A stretch of 64,000 nucleotides of DNA from Daphnia carinata. Its lineage: Eukaryota > Arthropoda > Branchiopoda > Diplostraca > Daphniidae. The notes beneath the pieces were generated by a model. That model saw nothing but the letters and a program-made list of their open reading frames with translations, ran no database searches and was not told where the DNA came from. Location of the stretch: NCBI RefSeq assembly GCF_022539665.2, contig NC_081333.1, positions 12,026,971 through 12,090,970 of the forward strand, given 5' to 3'. Shown here in pieces: positions 24,335 through 36,200 of this stretch; positions within the stretch are counted from its first letter, which is position 1, and each line of letters begins with the position of its first letter. The position numbers were made by a program, and so were the translations under genes.

Positions 24335-27274
24335 ATGACAGCTGAAAGATTAAGTCCGGGAGACCCAAACTCATTTTCAAGGCCAGGTAATTTCAAATCG
24401 AACTAAATTTCACTATAGTTAGTATCACATGGGGTTTGGTAAATGCTACCTTAGGCCAAGACCGTAACTCCCATTTGTGGATCATAATGTGAATTCCGAC
24501 ATTAGACTAACTTTTAGAGCTTGATGTTTTAAACAGATGAGGTTAAAGTAACCCACATGGACCTTGTGTTGGATGTGAGTTTTGATACAAAGACAATATC
24601 AGGTCATGTAGTACTATCAGTTGAAAAAGTAAATGTTGAAGCAAAAATATTGGTAAGTTATAATTTTCATTAGATGGTTAATTTTATTGAAAATGTATTC
24701 TAATTGCTTGGGACATCAAATATAGATTCTTGACAGTCGAGACTTGACAATATCTATGGTTCAGGACTTTGATACTAAGCAGCCATTAAAGTTTGAACTT
24801 GCCACAAGCTCCACAACTTTTGGGGAGAAACTGGAAATTCATCTCCCAGACAGTCCAAACTTCAAGTAATAATTTACATTATGTACTTAAATTTGCCTTA
24901 TCTTCACAAGGTGTTGACATTTAAACAATCAATGAGCATTCGATACTTCACCTCAGGTTCAAAATATCAGTACATTATACTACTTCATCAAAATCTACTG
25001 CCTTACAGTGGCTCAGCCCAGAACAAACTTTGGGGAAAAAACATCCTTTTCTTTTTAGCCAGTGCCAGGTATTAACTGCATGCTAGTATGAAAGAAAAGA
25101 AGAAGAAACCAACAATAACTACCATAAATTAAATTTTTAATAGGCCATTCATTGCCGCTCATTGATACCTTGCCAAGATACACCAAGCAATAAAGTTACC
25201 TACGAAGCCAAAGTATAGCCCCTCCCTCCCCAATTTTTATCGTTAAATACTTATTTTTCTTTTTCTGGAAGATAACGGCGCCACATGACCTAACTGTATT
25301 GATGAGCGCCATTCGCCAGGGAGAGCCGGTCAAAACTGATGATAAAAAAATCCACAAATTTCATCAGCCGGTGCTCATCCCATCATATCTGTATGGTCAA
25401 GTCCAAACATATGATGATATCACAACTATTCTGTCTTCACAATCAAACACGTTTTGATAGATTGGCCATCGTTGTTGGAGATTTACAATCCCGTCAGATA
25501 GGCCCGCGGTCTCACGTTTGGTCCGAACCCGCTTTGCTGGATAAGGCTGCTTACGAGTTTGCGGAAGTATAACCTGATCGATAAATTATTTTAAATGGAT
25601 AATCCAATATCAGTCCTATTACATTTCAGACAGAGGCTCAGCTGAGCGCTGCTGAAGATGTTTGTGGACCGTATGTGTGGGGAGTGTACGATTTGCTCGT
25701 GTTACCTCCTTCATTTCCGTTTGGGGGCATGGAAAATCCTTGTTTGACTTTTGTCACACCGACTTTGATAGTTAGTTTTCTTTTGTTGCAAGACGAAACC
25801 TTGTTTATTGTTTATGATCTAGGCAGGAGACCGTTCGCTTGTAGATGTTATTGCACACGAAATTGCACATAGTTGGACTGGAAACTTGGTCACTAATAGC
25901 AACTTCGAACACTTTTGGCTGAACGAAGGTAAAAATTTTCTATGCATAATGTTACTACATAAACAAAGCTAAACTGGATAAGTTTCTTTTATCATACATG
26001 TTATGCTCCGTGTCAATACCTGCAACCCCGCCATAATAAATCCAATCTTTGATACAGGTTTTACTGTTTTCGTTGAGCGGAAAATCGCAGGTCGTCTTCA
26101 TGGCGAAGCTTCTCGCCATTTTGCAGCCATTGGCGGAAAAACATATTTAGCCGATACGGTATGCTTTGGTTTTTTGTTCTTGTCGTTTAATATTCCTTCA
26201 AATAATTTGCGACATGCTTGATTTTTTCATAGATTGAATCGATGGGAGCATCGAACCCTTTGACATCCTTGATGCCAGATCTTACTGGCATCGACCCTGA
26301 CGATTCATTCTCGACAGTTCCTTATGAAAAGGGACAAGCATTTCTCTGGTATCTGGAAGAGTTAGTCGGTGGTCCAGGTAATTTGCCTTTCTTCATCCAC
26401 AGTTCCAAAGCACCATTAAATGATATACTTCAATGTTTACAGGCGAGTTTGATCCTTTTCTGAAATCGTACATCGCCAATTTTCAATACCGTTCAATCGA
26501 AACGAACGATTTCGTTCAGTATCTTAAACATTATTTCCAAAATACTGCAGCCGCCGACAAACTTGAAAAAGTAGATTGGCAAACTTGGTTTCACTCTCCT
26601 GGAATGCCGCCAACATTTGTCAAGTAACTTGATTAATGATGTTATTCTGGTCTTCTTTTTTTCTTTTCTTAATAAAACGTGTTTATAGCTATGATGACAG
26701 TTTAGCCGTACCTTGCAAAGCCCTCTGTCAGCAGTGGAGTGATTGGAATAACAAGGGTTGTCCCGAACCTGTCTGCATGTCGCCTGAGGATTTGAAAACA
26801 TTGTCTCCGTCACAAATTCAAGAATTCTTGGCCCAGTTGTTGCTCGGACCACCGCTGTCATGCAAAACTGTCGAAAAAATGCAACAAATTTATGGTCTGG
26901 ACAGCGTCCAGAATGCGGAAATCAAATTTAGGTATGCCTCTTTTCTTCCTGTTAATGTGATCAAATTCCACTGTCATCGTTGATTGCAGGTGGTTACGTC
27001 TCTGTCTGAGAGCGCAGTACAAAGAATCGATTCCTTTGGCGGTCCAGTTTGCAACTTCACAAGGACGAATGAAGTATTGCCGACCGATTTTTAGGTATTT
27101 GGTATTGTTGTTTAGCATTACAAGTTTCAGTGCACATTCATAATTTTTTTTAGGGATTTGTATAACTGGGAAGATGCCCGGCCGTCGGCATTGGAAGCCT
27201 ATGATAAAGTGAAGGACCAATGGATGTACGTTTGTGCTTATACAGTGGGAAAAGACCTTCATGTAATCCAGTGA
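24335..27274 (+). CDS. Lta4h: Leukotriene A4 hydrolase (M1 zinc aminopeptidase)
   Basis: Fifteen exons: 24335-24386, 24537-24652, 24726-24865, 24957-25068, 25144-25212, 25272-25390, 25461-25566, 25630-25770, 25823-25928, 26058-26158, 26233-26377, 26443-26623, 26689-26931, 26990-27094 and 27154-27274; 618 residues (human 611). It has the aminopeptidase motif GGMEN (270-274) and the zinc site HEIAH (297-301) with the third ligand Glu320 in LNEG. VPYEKG carries the catalytic Tyr385 (human Tyr383), and [11 protein letters not shown] the carboxylate-binding Arg and Lys (human 563/565). The Asp needed for the epoxide hydrolase reaction is kept (Asp377, human 375). The position of human Tyr378 is Phe380 here. 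The family is cytosolic and cleaves N-terminal residues, chiefly from tripeptides; whether this enzyme makes LTB4 is unknown. It is tail-to-tail with CTU2 (214 bp). Confidence 0.97.
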
Positions 27275-27316
27275 TTTTACTTCGTCAATGGTCTAAATGG
27301 CAATTGAAGCAATGGT

Positions 27317-27322
27317 AATAAA
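27317..27322 (+). promoter_or_regulatory. Poly(A) signal of the leukotriene A4 hydrolase gene
   Basis: AATAAA 43 bases after the stop codon on the plus strand. Confidence 0.6.
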
Positions 27323-27488
27323 ACAAACAAAAAAGAATAGTAAACAATAATAAAAGTCTTGGGGGAATTGCTTGTAGAACCAATTTTTCCCGATGTTCTA
27401 TTAATTTTCACGTTAAGCATCTACAGGAATGGCACGAGAAATAAAGTACAGCAGAACGGCAAATGTATTAAAACCATGTTGTTGATAA

Positions 27489-29179
27489 CTACAACAAAAA
27501 CTGCTCTACTGATTGCCTCATCATTTGGCGACGGGATCGCAGTCGAAGCTCTTCTTGAAGGTTTATCGGCACAAGTTGAGGCGTTTTTACATCTTCCATT
27601 GTGACTCTACATCCATAACAAAGAACGACACTCCAATCTTCCATTGTTCCGGCATCCATTGTTTTGCAGCATTTTTTTCCTGGATTACTGCAGTTAGCAT
27701 TACAAGATGTTAACTGCAGTTGAGCGTTGGTGCTACGTGGCTCAGCTTCAAGATCTTTTAAACCACTTGGTCCACTTCGCGAAATAGTCTGCGAAATGCT
27801 TCGAGCGGTGGATGCACTACAGAGAGTTGACTCTTCAATAGCTGAGAGGCATAACAAACAACGGGAGTCGTCTTTAAACTCGGAAGAACTCTTGTCGACC
27901 ACGACGTTTGATTTGAGTTTGTCGCTGGTACGAAACAAAGTTGATATCGTAGCAGGAAAATTTGCTTGTAATGTAACTACAAACTCTTCGGTTAATCGCC
28001 CAATACTGGCTGTCGGACCTAACTAGATAATGAACCTCGGTTTACAGCCGTGTTACTGAATGATTGGCAACAAATTACCTTTGATGACAATGTTGGTAAA
28101 CACAGAGAATCAATCTCCAAAAAGTTTGCTAAATAGGCAACTTCTTTATCGACAAACTCGCGCATGGGTCGCAGGAAAACTACACCTGTGCGTGTATCGG
28201 CAAATCCCTGGGACAAGTTGAAATTAATTTGGGGTAAAGAAAGTATATAGAAAACCGGCAGCTACTTACAATTTCTTGAGCAATTTGTGCCCCTCTTCCT
28301 TGACCGACAGCGGATAATAGCTGACCAGCCAATCTAGTAGCATTGGGACCCAAAAATACTTTAGAGTAATTTAAATGCGTAGCAATAAGCGTAATCAGAC
28401 GCTGTTTCAAACGTAGAAGCAAATCTTCCTTTGCCGTAAGGCTTTTTACGGAACTAAAAAGTTTTTCAAATTGGTTTGCGTAAACCGAAGGTTCAACTTC
28501 GTAAGAATTCATCTGTAGCTTCACATCACTGACGTCCGTCGCCAAGCTGTATTCCAGGCTACAAATGTAAACGTCCAGGCAGTTTCTTTTAGCGTATTCA
28601 AGGACAAAATCTATACTTGCCTTTCTTTCTTCCTTAGAAAGATTTAAAATTCCACCTTCTGAAAAACATACACAATTCAGGAATTATTCATAATTCTCTA
28701 ATTAAGATTCTTTCAGTTTGTTTACCATCTATGTACAACAAACTGGGTTTGATAACCAATTTCATTTTGTTGGAATCTGATGGTTCTAAACCTTGCTTGA
28801 TAAGGTGTACCATAGACCCACTAGACAACCCACCAGAATATGCTAACAAAACCTGGTCGTTGTGCTGGAGTATACGAGCTTTTCCAATGGTTGAACGGAA
28901 TTTATGGACAGCATATTTCATGAAGCAGTCCCTGAAGTGGAAACACCAATATTAAAATGCTAAACTAAGACAAATTTACCTTACCGGCAATATGGGTCTG
29001 TTTTACGAAGAAGAACCTGGGCCTTTAAAATACGACATTTGCGGCACAAAGCATCCTTACTAGTAAAAACGGGTTAAAAATTAATTTTCTTTATAGCACT
29101 TATAGTCACCTTACAAAAGTAATTTTGGAGTTGCAACCATGGTATCGGTGGGTAAATTTTCTTCGTTGATGGAACACAT
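27489..29179 (-). CDS. Ctu2: Cytoplasmic tRNA 2-thiolation protein 2 (CTU2/NCS2)
   Basis: Six exons on the minus strand: 29179-29115, 29059-28985, 28931-28726, 28658-28270, 28207-28079 and 28022-27489; 465 residues (human 515). The start MCSINEEN matches the MCS/MCQ start typical of the family. A zinc-binding pair CRKC...CRDC lies at 27-49, and a PP-loop-like SGGLSSGSM (79-87) in the adenylation domain. Family blocks VKSLTAKEDLLLRL, YSKVFLG, VFLRPMREFVDKEVA and FRTSDKLK follow. A C-terminal Cys-rich region (CLLCLS, then CNANC and LCYGC) probably binds a second zinc. With CTU1 it makes the mcm5s2U modification at U34 of Lys, Glu and Gln tRNAs, taking sulfur from URM1. It is divergent from the eIF2-beta gene. 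Confidence 0.94.
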
Positions 29180-29638
29180 ATTGAACTTTTTCCACTTGTG
29201 TTAGCGTCAAACAATTCAAAAATGAGGCAGAGGAATATACCAAATCGTGCCAAAAAGTAGGACACTGCACATGCCGTGAAAAATAACTTATCAAATACCA
29301 ATACACCGAAACCCGAACCGTCCACAGATTTCATCGTCTGCTTTATGGCAAATATTGTTTTTGCCAAAGCTTTTTCTGCGTAAGCACTCGAAACAAAAAA
29401 TGTTAAATTTATGGCCAATTGAAATCTAAAAAAAATAATAACTTACAATTTCTCTTAATTAATAAAACAAAAAGGATTTTATTGCATTAACCTTCTATGA
29501 AATACTGGCAACTCCCAAGCCGTAGCTAAATAGCATCCCGTCTCCCATTGCATCAGCTGGTGTATCCCGGCTAGACACGTTTGTAACGTAATATTTTTGG
29601 TTAATTGCTAGTGTTGCAGGCTTAATATTTTTCCAACC
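29180..29638. promoter_or_regulatory. Likely bidirectional promoter region of CTU2 and eIF2-beta
   Basis: 459 bp separate the two start codons on opposite strands. I see no convincing TATA box at a fixed distance from either start. A minus-strand frame at 29074-29418 that looks open across part of this region overlaps CTU2 exon 1 in another phase and is not a gene. Function as a shared promoter is inferred from position. Confidence 0.5.
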
Positions 29639-30762
29639 ATGGCTGAAGAAGAAGCAGTAAGTCTTTTAGTTATCAATGTTTGTGTTTCAAATTATCTTAA
29701 CTGACTTATCATTTTGTCAAGATCTTTGATCCATCTTTGAAGAAGAAGAAGAAAAAGGCAAAGAAGACCCCGTTTGATTTTGATGCAGCTCTAGCCGGCG
29801 GAACAGCTGGTAATGAACCTACCGAAGTGGAAGTAGGGAAAGAGAATGAGAACCCAGAAGAAGAAGAAGTTAAAGATATAGATGACCTAGATCTGGATAG
29901 TTTTGGCAAGAAGAAGAAAAAGTCAAAAAAGAAGGCTTTCCCAATTGAGGACCTTGAAGTAGCCTCACCTGAAGTAGAAGGTCAAGATGGAGAAGCAGTT
30001 GAAGACCAAGAAGATTTAGACCTTGATTTTTCAAAAAGTTTAAAGAAAAAGAAAAAGAAGAAAATCACTGGTGCTGTAGAAGAAGAAAAAGATGAAAAAG
30101 GTGAGAATACACTGTCTAGCAAAAGAAACCATAATTTTGTTTTCTAAACCATTGTTAACCATAAATTTTCTGCAGAGGAAAGCACTGGTGTTGCATGGAC
30201 CAATGATGGAGACTACACATACGATGAATTGCTTAATAGAGTTTTCAACATTATGAGAGAAAAGAATCCAGAAATGGTAGCAGGAGAAAAGAAAAAGTTT
30301 ACAATGAGGCCTCCTCAGGTTGTCCGAATTGGAACTAAGAAAACATCTTTTGCAAATTTCTCCGAAATCTGCAAAATGTACGTTCCTTCTTAAAACTTAT
30401 TATTTTGAGTAGTTTTTATTGTAATATAACATTGATTTGGCAGGTTACATAGGCAACCGAAACACGTATTAGCCTTTCTCCTGGCTGAGCTTGGTACCAG
30501 TGGATCTGTTGATGGAAACAATCAACTCATCATCAAAGGGCGATTTCAGCAAAAACAGATGGAAAATGTATTACGTCGCTACGTAAAAGAATACGTCACT
30601 TGTCATACGTGCCGTTCCCCTGATACCATTCTACAGAAGGATACTCGCCTCTTTTTTCTTCAGTGTGAAACATGCGGCTCAAGGTGTTCTGTGGCCTCCA
30701 TCAAATCTGGTTTCCAGGCCGTGACCGGAAAGCGTGCGGCCATTCGAGCCAAAACAGCGTAA
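29639..30762 (+). CDS. eIF2beta: Eukaryotic translation initiation factor 2 subunit beta
   Basis: Four exons: 29639-29656, 29722-30100, 30176-30377 and 30444-30762; 305 residues (human 333). The N-terminal half has the three Lys blocks of the family ([18 protein letters not shown] and KKKKKKK) separated by acidic stretches; these bind eIF5 and the eIF2B epsilon subunit. The central fold starts near [11 protein letters not shown] and includes [19 protein letters not shown] and [22 protein letters not shown]2-C2 zinc finger uses Cys253, Cys256, Cys274 and Cys277 (CHTC and CETC). The C-terminus ends in a basic tail, RAAIRAKTA. It acts in the eIF2-GTP-Met-tRNAi ternary complex. The first exon encodes only six residues. 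Confidence 0.98.
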
Positions 30763-30815
30763 ATTGGTTCGTTTTGAAAAGAAAAATATGTGCTGTGTTT
30801 TGTCATAACGAGAGA

Positions 30816-30821
30816 AATAAA
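30816..30821 (+). promoter_or_regulatory. Poly(A) signal of eIF2-beta
   Basis: AATAAA 54 bases after the stop codon on the plus strand. Confidence 0.6.
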
Positions 30822-30989
30822 TTTCTTTCGTTTATATTTTACTTCTTTCTATTTAATAATTAATGGCGTAATAATAAATATTAGACAACACAAATTTCAT
30901 TTTCAAGAGAATGCAAGTTTAGGTAAATATGAAATTTCAATTTTGTTCTCGTTGAATATTTGCTCCACTAATCAATCCTTTTACATTGC

Positions 30990-32670
30990 TTAAAGGTGCT
31001 CGACAGACACATAATTTTGTTCTGCAGGAATATCTTCGCCAATTGTTTCGGAACTGGTTATTTCGTAAGGTTTGTGGTCGTTTGTCACCTCCCTTTTTTC
31101 CTTCGAAGAAGAAAAGCAGTCACGCTGTATCAAAGAAATATGGTCAAGTTGCGTATCCTCGACGCGTTCAGTATCTTCCGATTGAACAGAGGAAAACCAA
31201 TTTCCAATGATCGGTACCACTGAGAGACCGCGGATGCCAGGCGGAGCAGGTTGTTCATTGGTCTCGGAGCTCAGCAATCCACTTCCGTTCAATTTCGATT
31301 GACCTTTGTAAAGCGGTATGTATAGCGCCAAGTCGTCATCGTCAGCATCCATTCGCTTTCGTTTGCGCTATAATATTAAAGAAGAGTGTGTAATGGATGC
31401 AGTTTATGTATAAAATTGATAGACTTACGCCTGATCCAGGTTCAATGTCACGAGATGATCCAGTTTGCCGTACCGATATCAACTGCGATAGCGATTTCCA
31501 TAAGCGGACGAACAAACTGTTCTTTGATATACCGTGAGGCTTCGCAGTCAATGAGAAAATCTTAATAGACATTTTAATGATATTTCTGAAATATTGTTAC
31601 TAACAGATTCAGGAGACCAAGAGCGAAATTCTTCTGCCCCTTCCAAATCTTGTATAGCCAAGCGCCACGTCCGAATTTTAGAAGCCTAGGAAGGACATTA
31701 TTTCAACAGCTTTGTTTTTTTTTTCCCGAAGAGAATGCTTACCATTTGTTGGCGCAAATCCCGAATCGGCGTTGAAATTGTGCTTTGAGATAGATCTTCC
31801 ATCAAGGATACACAACTGGGATCGAACAAACTTTCATCGACGGTGGTAGATACTGACGAAAATGGTGTCCAATCTTCTGCATCAGATGATCTTTCTTTAT
31901 TACAGGGAGTACCTAGTTTACATACCAAAAGGTTCATTACAAAATACTTGAGTAGCTTGTTTTCTAATGAGAAACAATTACCACTTGAAGAAATTGATAT
32001 GTGACGGAGATTCAATAACTTAGGAAGTCCATTTATTTCAGTGCCTATAGAATTTGATGATGCCGACACCAAATGACTATTAGCCTTGGGAGATTGCTTA
32101 GATTTTACTGGATCTTTAAAATGGAAATTAACATAAGCAATATTCTATTCCTAATTTCAATGACTGTAACTTACTATTAGGAACAACTAAGCTTTCCATC
32201 ACATGAAGTAGGCGGTCAACTGCATTCAAGGATATTCTAACCACCTTAAATTTTCTTAATTTTTGGAAAAATCCTTCTTCTCGATTTGTGACCTTAAGAC
32301 ATATACAAAAGTAAAGAATATTTCTTTATAAATTTGCCTACAAAACAAAAGAATTAAACAAATACCATTCTTGCTGTAAAAAAATTTGAGCCTCCAATAA
32401 CTAAAGTTGATAAAACCAAGGTACCCAAAGCAACTGAATAAATATAAGAGATAGTTAAGTTTATTTTTCGTGGGAACTAAAAATCTGGGTGCACTGGGAA
32501 ATACTTTTACAGAGAATTGCAAGAAAAACCTGCTTGATTAACTTACTAAGTTTGTGGAAAAGGGAAACTTTTGCCAGGTACGCCCCAGAGGTACGAGTAA
32601 ATTCGTGGAATCCTGCAGCAATCAATGACAGAGTGCTTCGTTGATCTTCATGGCGGCCATGGCTAGCCAT
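30990..32670 (-). CDS. Unrecognised single-pass membrane protein with basic/acidic C-terminal region
   Basis: Eight exons on the minus strand: 32670-32547, 32433-32366, 32292-32175, 32113-31982, 31912-31743, 31685-31605, 31560-31429 and 31367-30990; 400 residues, with phases agreeing at every junction. I do not recognise the family. An N-terminal polar segment (MASHGRHEDQRSTLSL) leads to one hydrophobic helix at about 42-60 (IALGTLVLSTLVIGG) encoded by the tiny exon 2. Then come a basic amphipathic stretch (FFQKLRKFKVVRISLNAVDR), a Ser-rich linker and a helical part (ASKIRTWRLAIQDLEGAEEF). Near residue 276 lies RKRKR followed by DADDDDLALYIPLYKG, a possible nuclear localisation signal. The helix has no signal peptide cleavage pattern, so a signal anchor is likely. 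The last 125 residues are one exon and look disordered. It converges on eIF2-beta (227 bp) and diverges from CPSF1 (621 bp). Confidence 0.8.
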
Positions 32671-33291
32671 ACTATTGATAATGATGAAAAATTCAAGTAA
32701 TTACTGTGACAAGCCGAAATGTATGTTGTGAGTTTCGACACAAACTCCGAAAGACTAAAGAATTCTTTGCCTTCAAACAGCTGAGTTGGCCGCTCGTATC
32801 CCAAGGGAAAATAAACTCGCTACCACAGGGGAAGCATCAGTACCGTGGATTTCATTTATGGACAACTAGGGGCATATATTTTGAATTTAAAACAGCCTGG
32901 CGCCCGCAATGCGCGTATTAGTAATTGCAAAATTACGACGTTGTCACTATTTGGAGAACGGTAAAGCTGAATATGCGTGAAATTTCAGCATTCCACTAGA
33001 TAAATCCGATATAGTTTGCTTTTCCTCACAGTTTTTTTATGTTCAATATGTTGATGCATAAGTGGCTGATTCTACTGAAAAAAAAATCTTTAATAATCGA
33101 GGTTAGTTGTGGAGTTTCTTATCTGTCAATAGCGCGTAGTTTTTCCAGCGGACGAAAATAACGTCGTTGTTGTCTGTCAAGTTATTAGTTAGGATTTTTT
33201 TTTTAATCTCCATTTGTTGTAATGAAAACGATTTAATAATCGGAATAAATACCAAATTTCAAACAAAAAGGAAAAAAACGCGTACAAAACA
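32671..33291. promoter_or_regulatory. Likely bidirectional promoter region of the membrane-protein gene and CPSF1
   Basis: 621 bp between divergent start codons. A minus-strand frame (to 32804) overlaps the membrane-protein start in a different phase and could act as an upstream open frame in its mRNA. No clear TATA box. Shared promoter function is inferred from position. Confidence 0.4.
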
Positions 33292-36200
33292 ATGTTTTCT
33301 TTGTTCAAGCAAACGTATCCTGCGACAAGTGTGGAACATGCAATATATTGCCGTTTCTATGGCGGTCAAGAAAAAAACTTGGTGATTGCCGGTGCTAACG
33401 TATTGCGAATATTCCGGCTCATTCCAAATACAGATGAAAAAATGTTGAAAAAGGAAATTTCTGATGGTCTACCTCCTAAAATGAAATTAGAATGTTTAGC
33501 ATCATACAATCTATTTGGGAAAGTCATGTCCATTGCAGCCGTCAGTCTTCCAGGATCATCTCAAGATACAATATTGATGAGCTTTGCTCATGCCAAACTT
33601 AGTCTCATTGAATATGATCCTATTACTGATAATCTTAAAACTTTATCACTTCATAACTTTGAAGGCAAGTATCTGTAATGCCAGTTTAAGAGGATTTCAT
33701 AAATTGATACTCTTCGTTTTAGATGAAGGCATTGGAAGCAGCCATAAAATACCAGAAATCCGAGTCGATCCGGAAGGAAGGTGTGCTGCTTTGTTGATTT
33801 TCCGGAATACCCTAGCAATCCTTCCTTTTCGGAAAGATTCTGCCCATGACAGCAATGTCACTCTCTCTTCTTATATCATCAAGCTTACAGATCTAGAAGA
33901 AAGAGTTGATAATGTGATTGATGTGCAGTTCTTACATGGCTACTATGAGCCAACATTAATCATCCTCTATGAGCCTGTTGGGACATTCCCAGGACGAATA
34001 GCCGTTCGCCAGGACACTTGTAATATGGTGGCCGTGTCGTTAAACACACAACAACGAGTCCATCCTATCATCTGGTCACTGAATAGTCTTCCATTCGATT
34101 GTTCTCAGTTATTGCCAGTCCCTAAACCATTAGGGGGAGCGTTAATTGTAGCAGTGAATTCTATCATTTATGTCAATCAAAGCGTCCCACCGTACGGGGT
34201 GTCTGTCAATAGCGTTGCAGACCATTGCACCAGTTTTCCCTTGAGTACGTTGGTAGCTATTATTAGTAAGTTTACGAGGTCATAACTAATTTCGTCAATT
34301 TGAATAGAAACGCAAGAAGGCTCAAGGATAACCCTAGATTGCGCGCGAGCTGCCTTTCTGCAGTACGATCGAGTGGTCCTTTCACTGAAAGGGGGCGAAT
34401 TGTACGTGCTGACGTTATTTGCAGATAGTATGCGATCTGTCCGCAAATTTCACCTGGAGAAGGCTGCCGCCAGCGTCTTGACTACTTGTCTATGTATCTG
34501 CGATAGCTACCTGTTTCTCGGCTCTCGGCTCGGCAATTCTTTACTGTTGGCTTTTCAAACTAAGGATTACAACCAGCATCCCACTTCATTTGCTGCCAAA
34601 AAACCAAAAATGGAACAATTCAGCTCGCTCTTTGATCAGGTAATTGATTAATATTTGTTTCATTTCAGTATTTTAAAAATAAAAAAAATTGGTAACTAGG
34701 AATTAGATCATTTAGATGAGGAGGAAATCGACAATTACCTTTACGGTGAAGACCACGAGTCGTCTGATAGTAAAGCAATTAGCTATCAATTTGAAGTTTG
34801 TGACAGCCTCCTCAATATTGGGCCTTGTGGACAGGTTGGCATAAATATAGCTGGATAATCAGCTCTTAAGTAACATACCACAATGAAATTTTAGATGGCG
34901 GTGGGAGAACCTGCATCAACATGCACGGAATTCGATAAAAGGAGCCCAGATCCAGACGTTGAAATCGTCACGACCTCTGGCTATGGGAAGAATGGAGCAA
35001 TATGTGTTCTCCAACGTTCAATAAAACCGCAAGTACATCTCCTTGTATTGTACGTTGTCCGTGCTTTTGAATTCTGAACGAATAACTTGTTTCCAGGTGG
35101 TCACCACTTTTGAGCTCCCAGAAGTCAGCGACATGTTCACGGTCTTTGCAGCGCGTAATAATGAAGAGACACTAATGCATACTTATCTGCTACTTTCACG
35201 ACCGGATTCTACGATGGTAAACATTTCTCGCTTACGCTTATACTATGTTTATCGAGAGAATACTACCCTTACTTAGGTTTTACAAACCGGAGAAGAAATT
35301 AATGAAATGGACCAGTCAGGATTTAACGTGACTAGTCCAACTTTATTGGCAACAAATCTAGGGAATAATCGATTCATTGTTCAAGTTTGCCCTACAAGCG
35401 TGCGACTGCTTGATGCAGCTGCCACCGTTGTTCAGGAGTTAGAAATGGATTCTGACTTTCTCATTAGTTCGGCATCGGTTTCTGATCCCTACATTGCCTT
35501 GCTAGCTCAAAATGGTCGAGTCAGTCTAGTCACATTCGTTGAGGGATCTAAACTGGAAATGGCTTTTCCTATTTCCTCTAAGGTAATAGTATTGCCATTT
35601 GAAAAAGAACATGTCTAAAACAGTCATTTCGATGCAGAATTCTCCAGTGGTTTGTTTGTGTTTGTACCGTGACATCAGTGGTTTGTTTAGCACAACCATA
35701 CCGGAAATGGATTGGTCGGAATCAACAAAATTAAACACGGAAAACAAGCCCGTAAGCGCCAAAAGGTATGTCCTTAATGTCTCTTTCAATGAGAGGAGAA
35801 CTAATAAAATCTATCGTATTCAGAGAGATGGATGATGAAGAAGACTATCTGTACGGCGATACCAACGCTGAACAAAACAGCCACCCTGTAGAGGAAGCTT
35901 CTCACACAAAATTTTCTCCTCAACAGAAGTAATAATATTTTACATTTCGTTTTCACTTCCTTTTATTCTATACTAGTTTATTTACATACGCAATTTTATT
36001 TAGATATTAATTTTTTAAAATTTGTGCTTAGCTATTGACTATTTACTTTATTTGTTTTACCATTTTTACCTTCTCATTTTCGGTTATCGTGCATTGCCTA
36101 ATTTTACAGCTTTGTATGTTTACGTATTTATTTCTTTTCGTACAGAGTAACTGATTACTTCCGTGAAATAAAACCCACCTACTGGCTTTCCATCATTCGG

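Noticed and set aside
34245-34265. Longer exon 2 of CPSF1 ending at TTATTA|GTAAGT
   Set aside because: It keeps the same phase but adds seven residues (STLVAII) inside the conserved FPLKTQEG block; the upstream donor gives an exact family match. It remains possible as a minor isoform.
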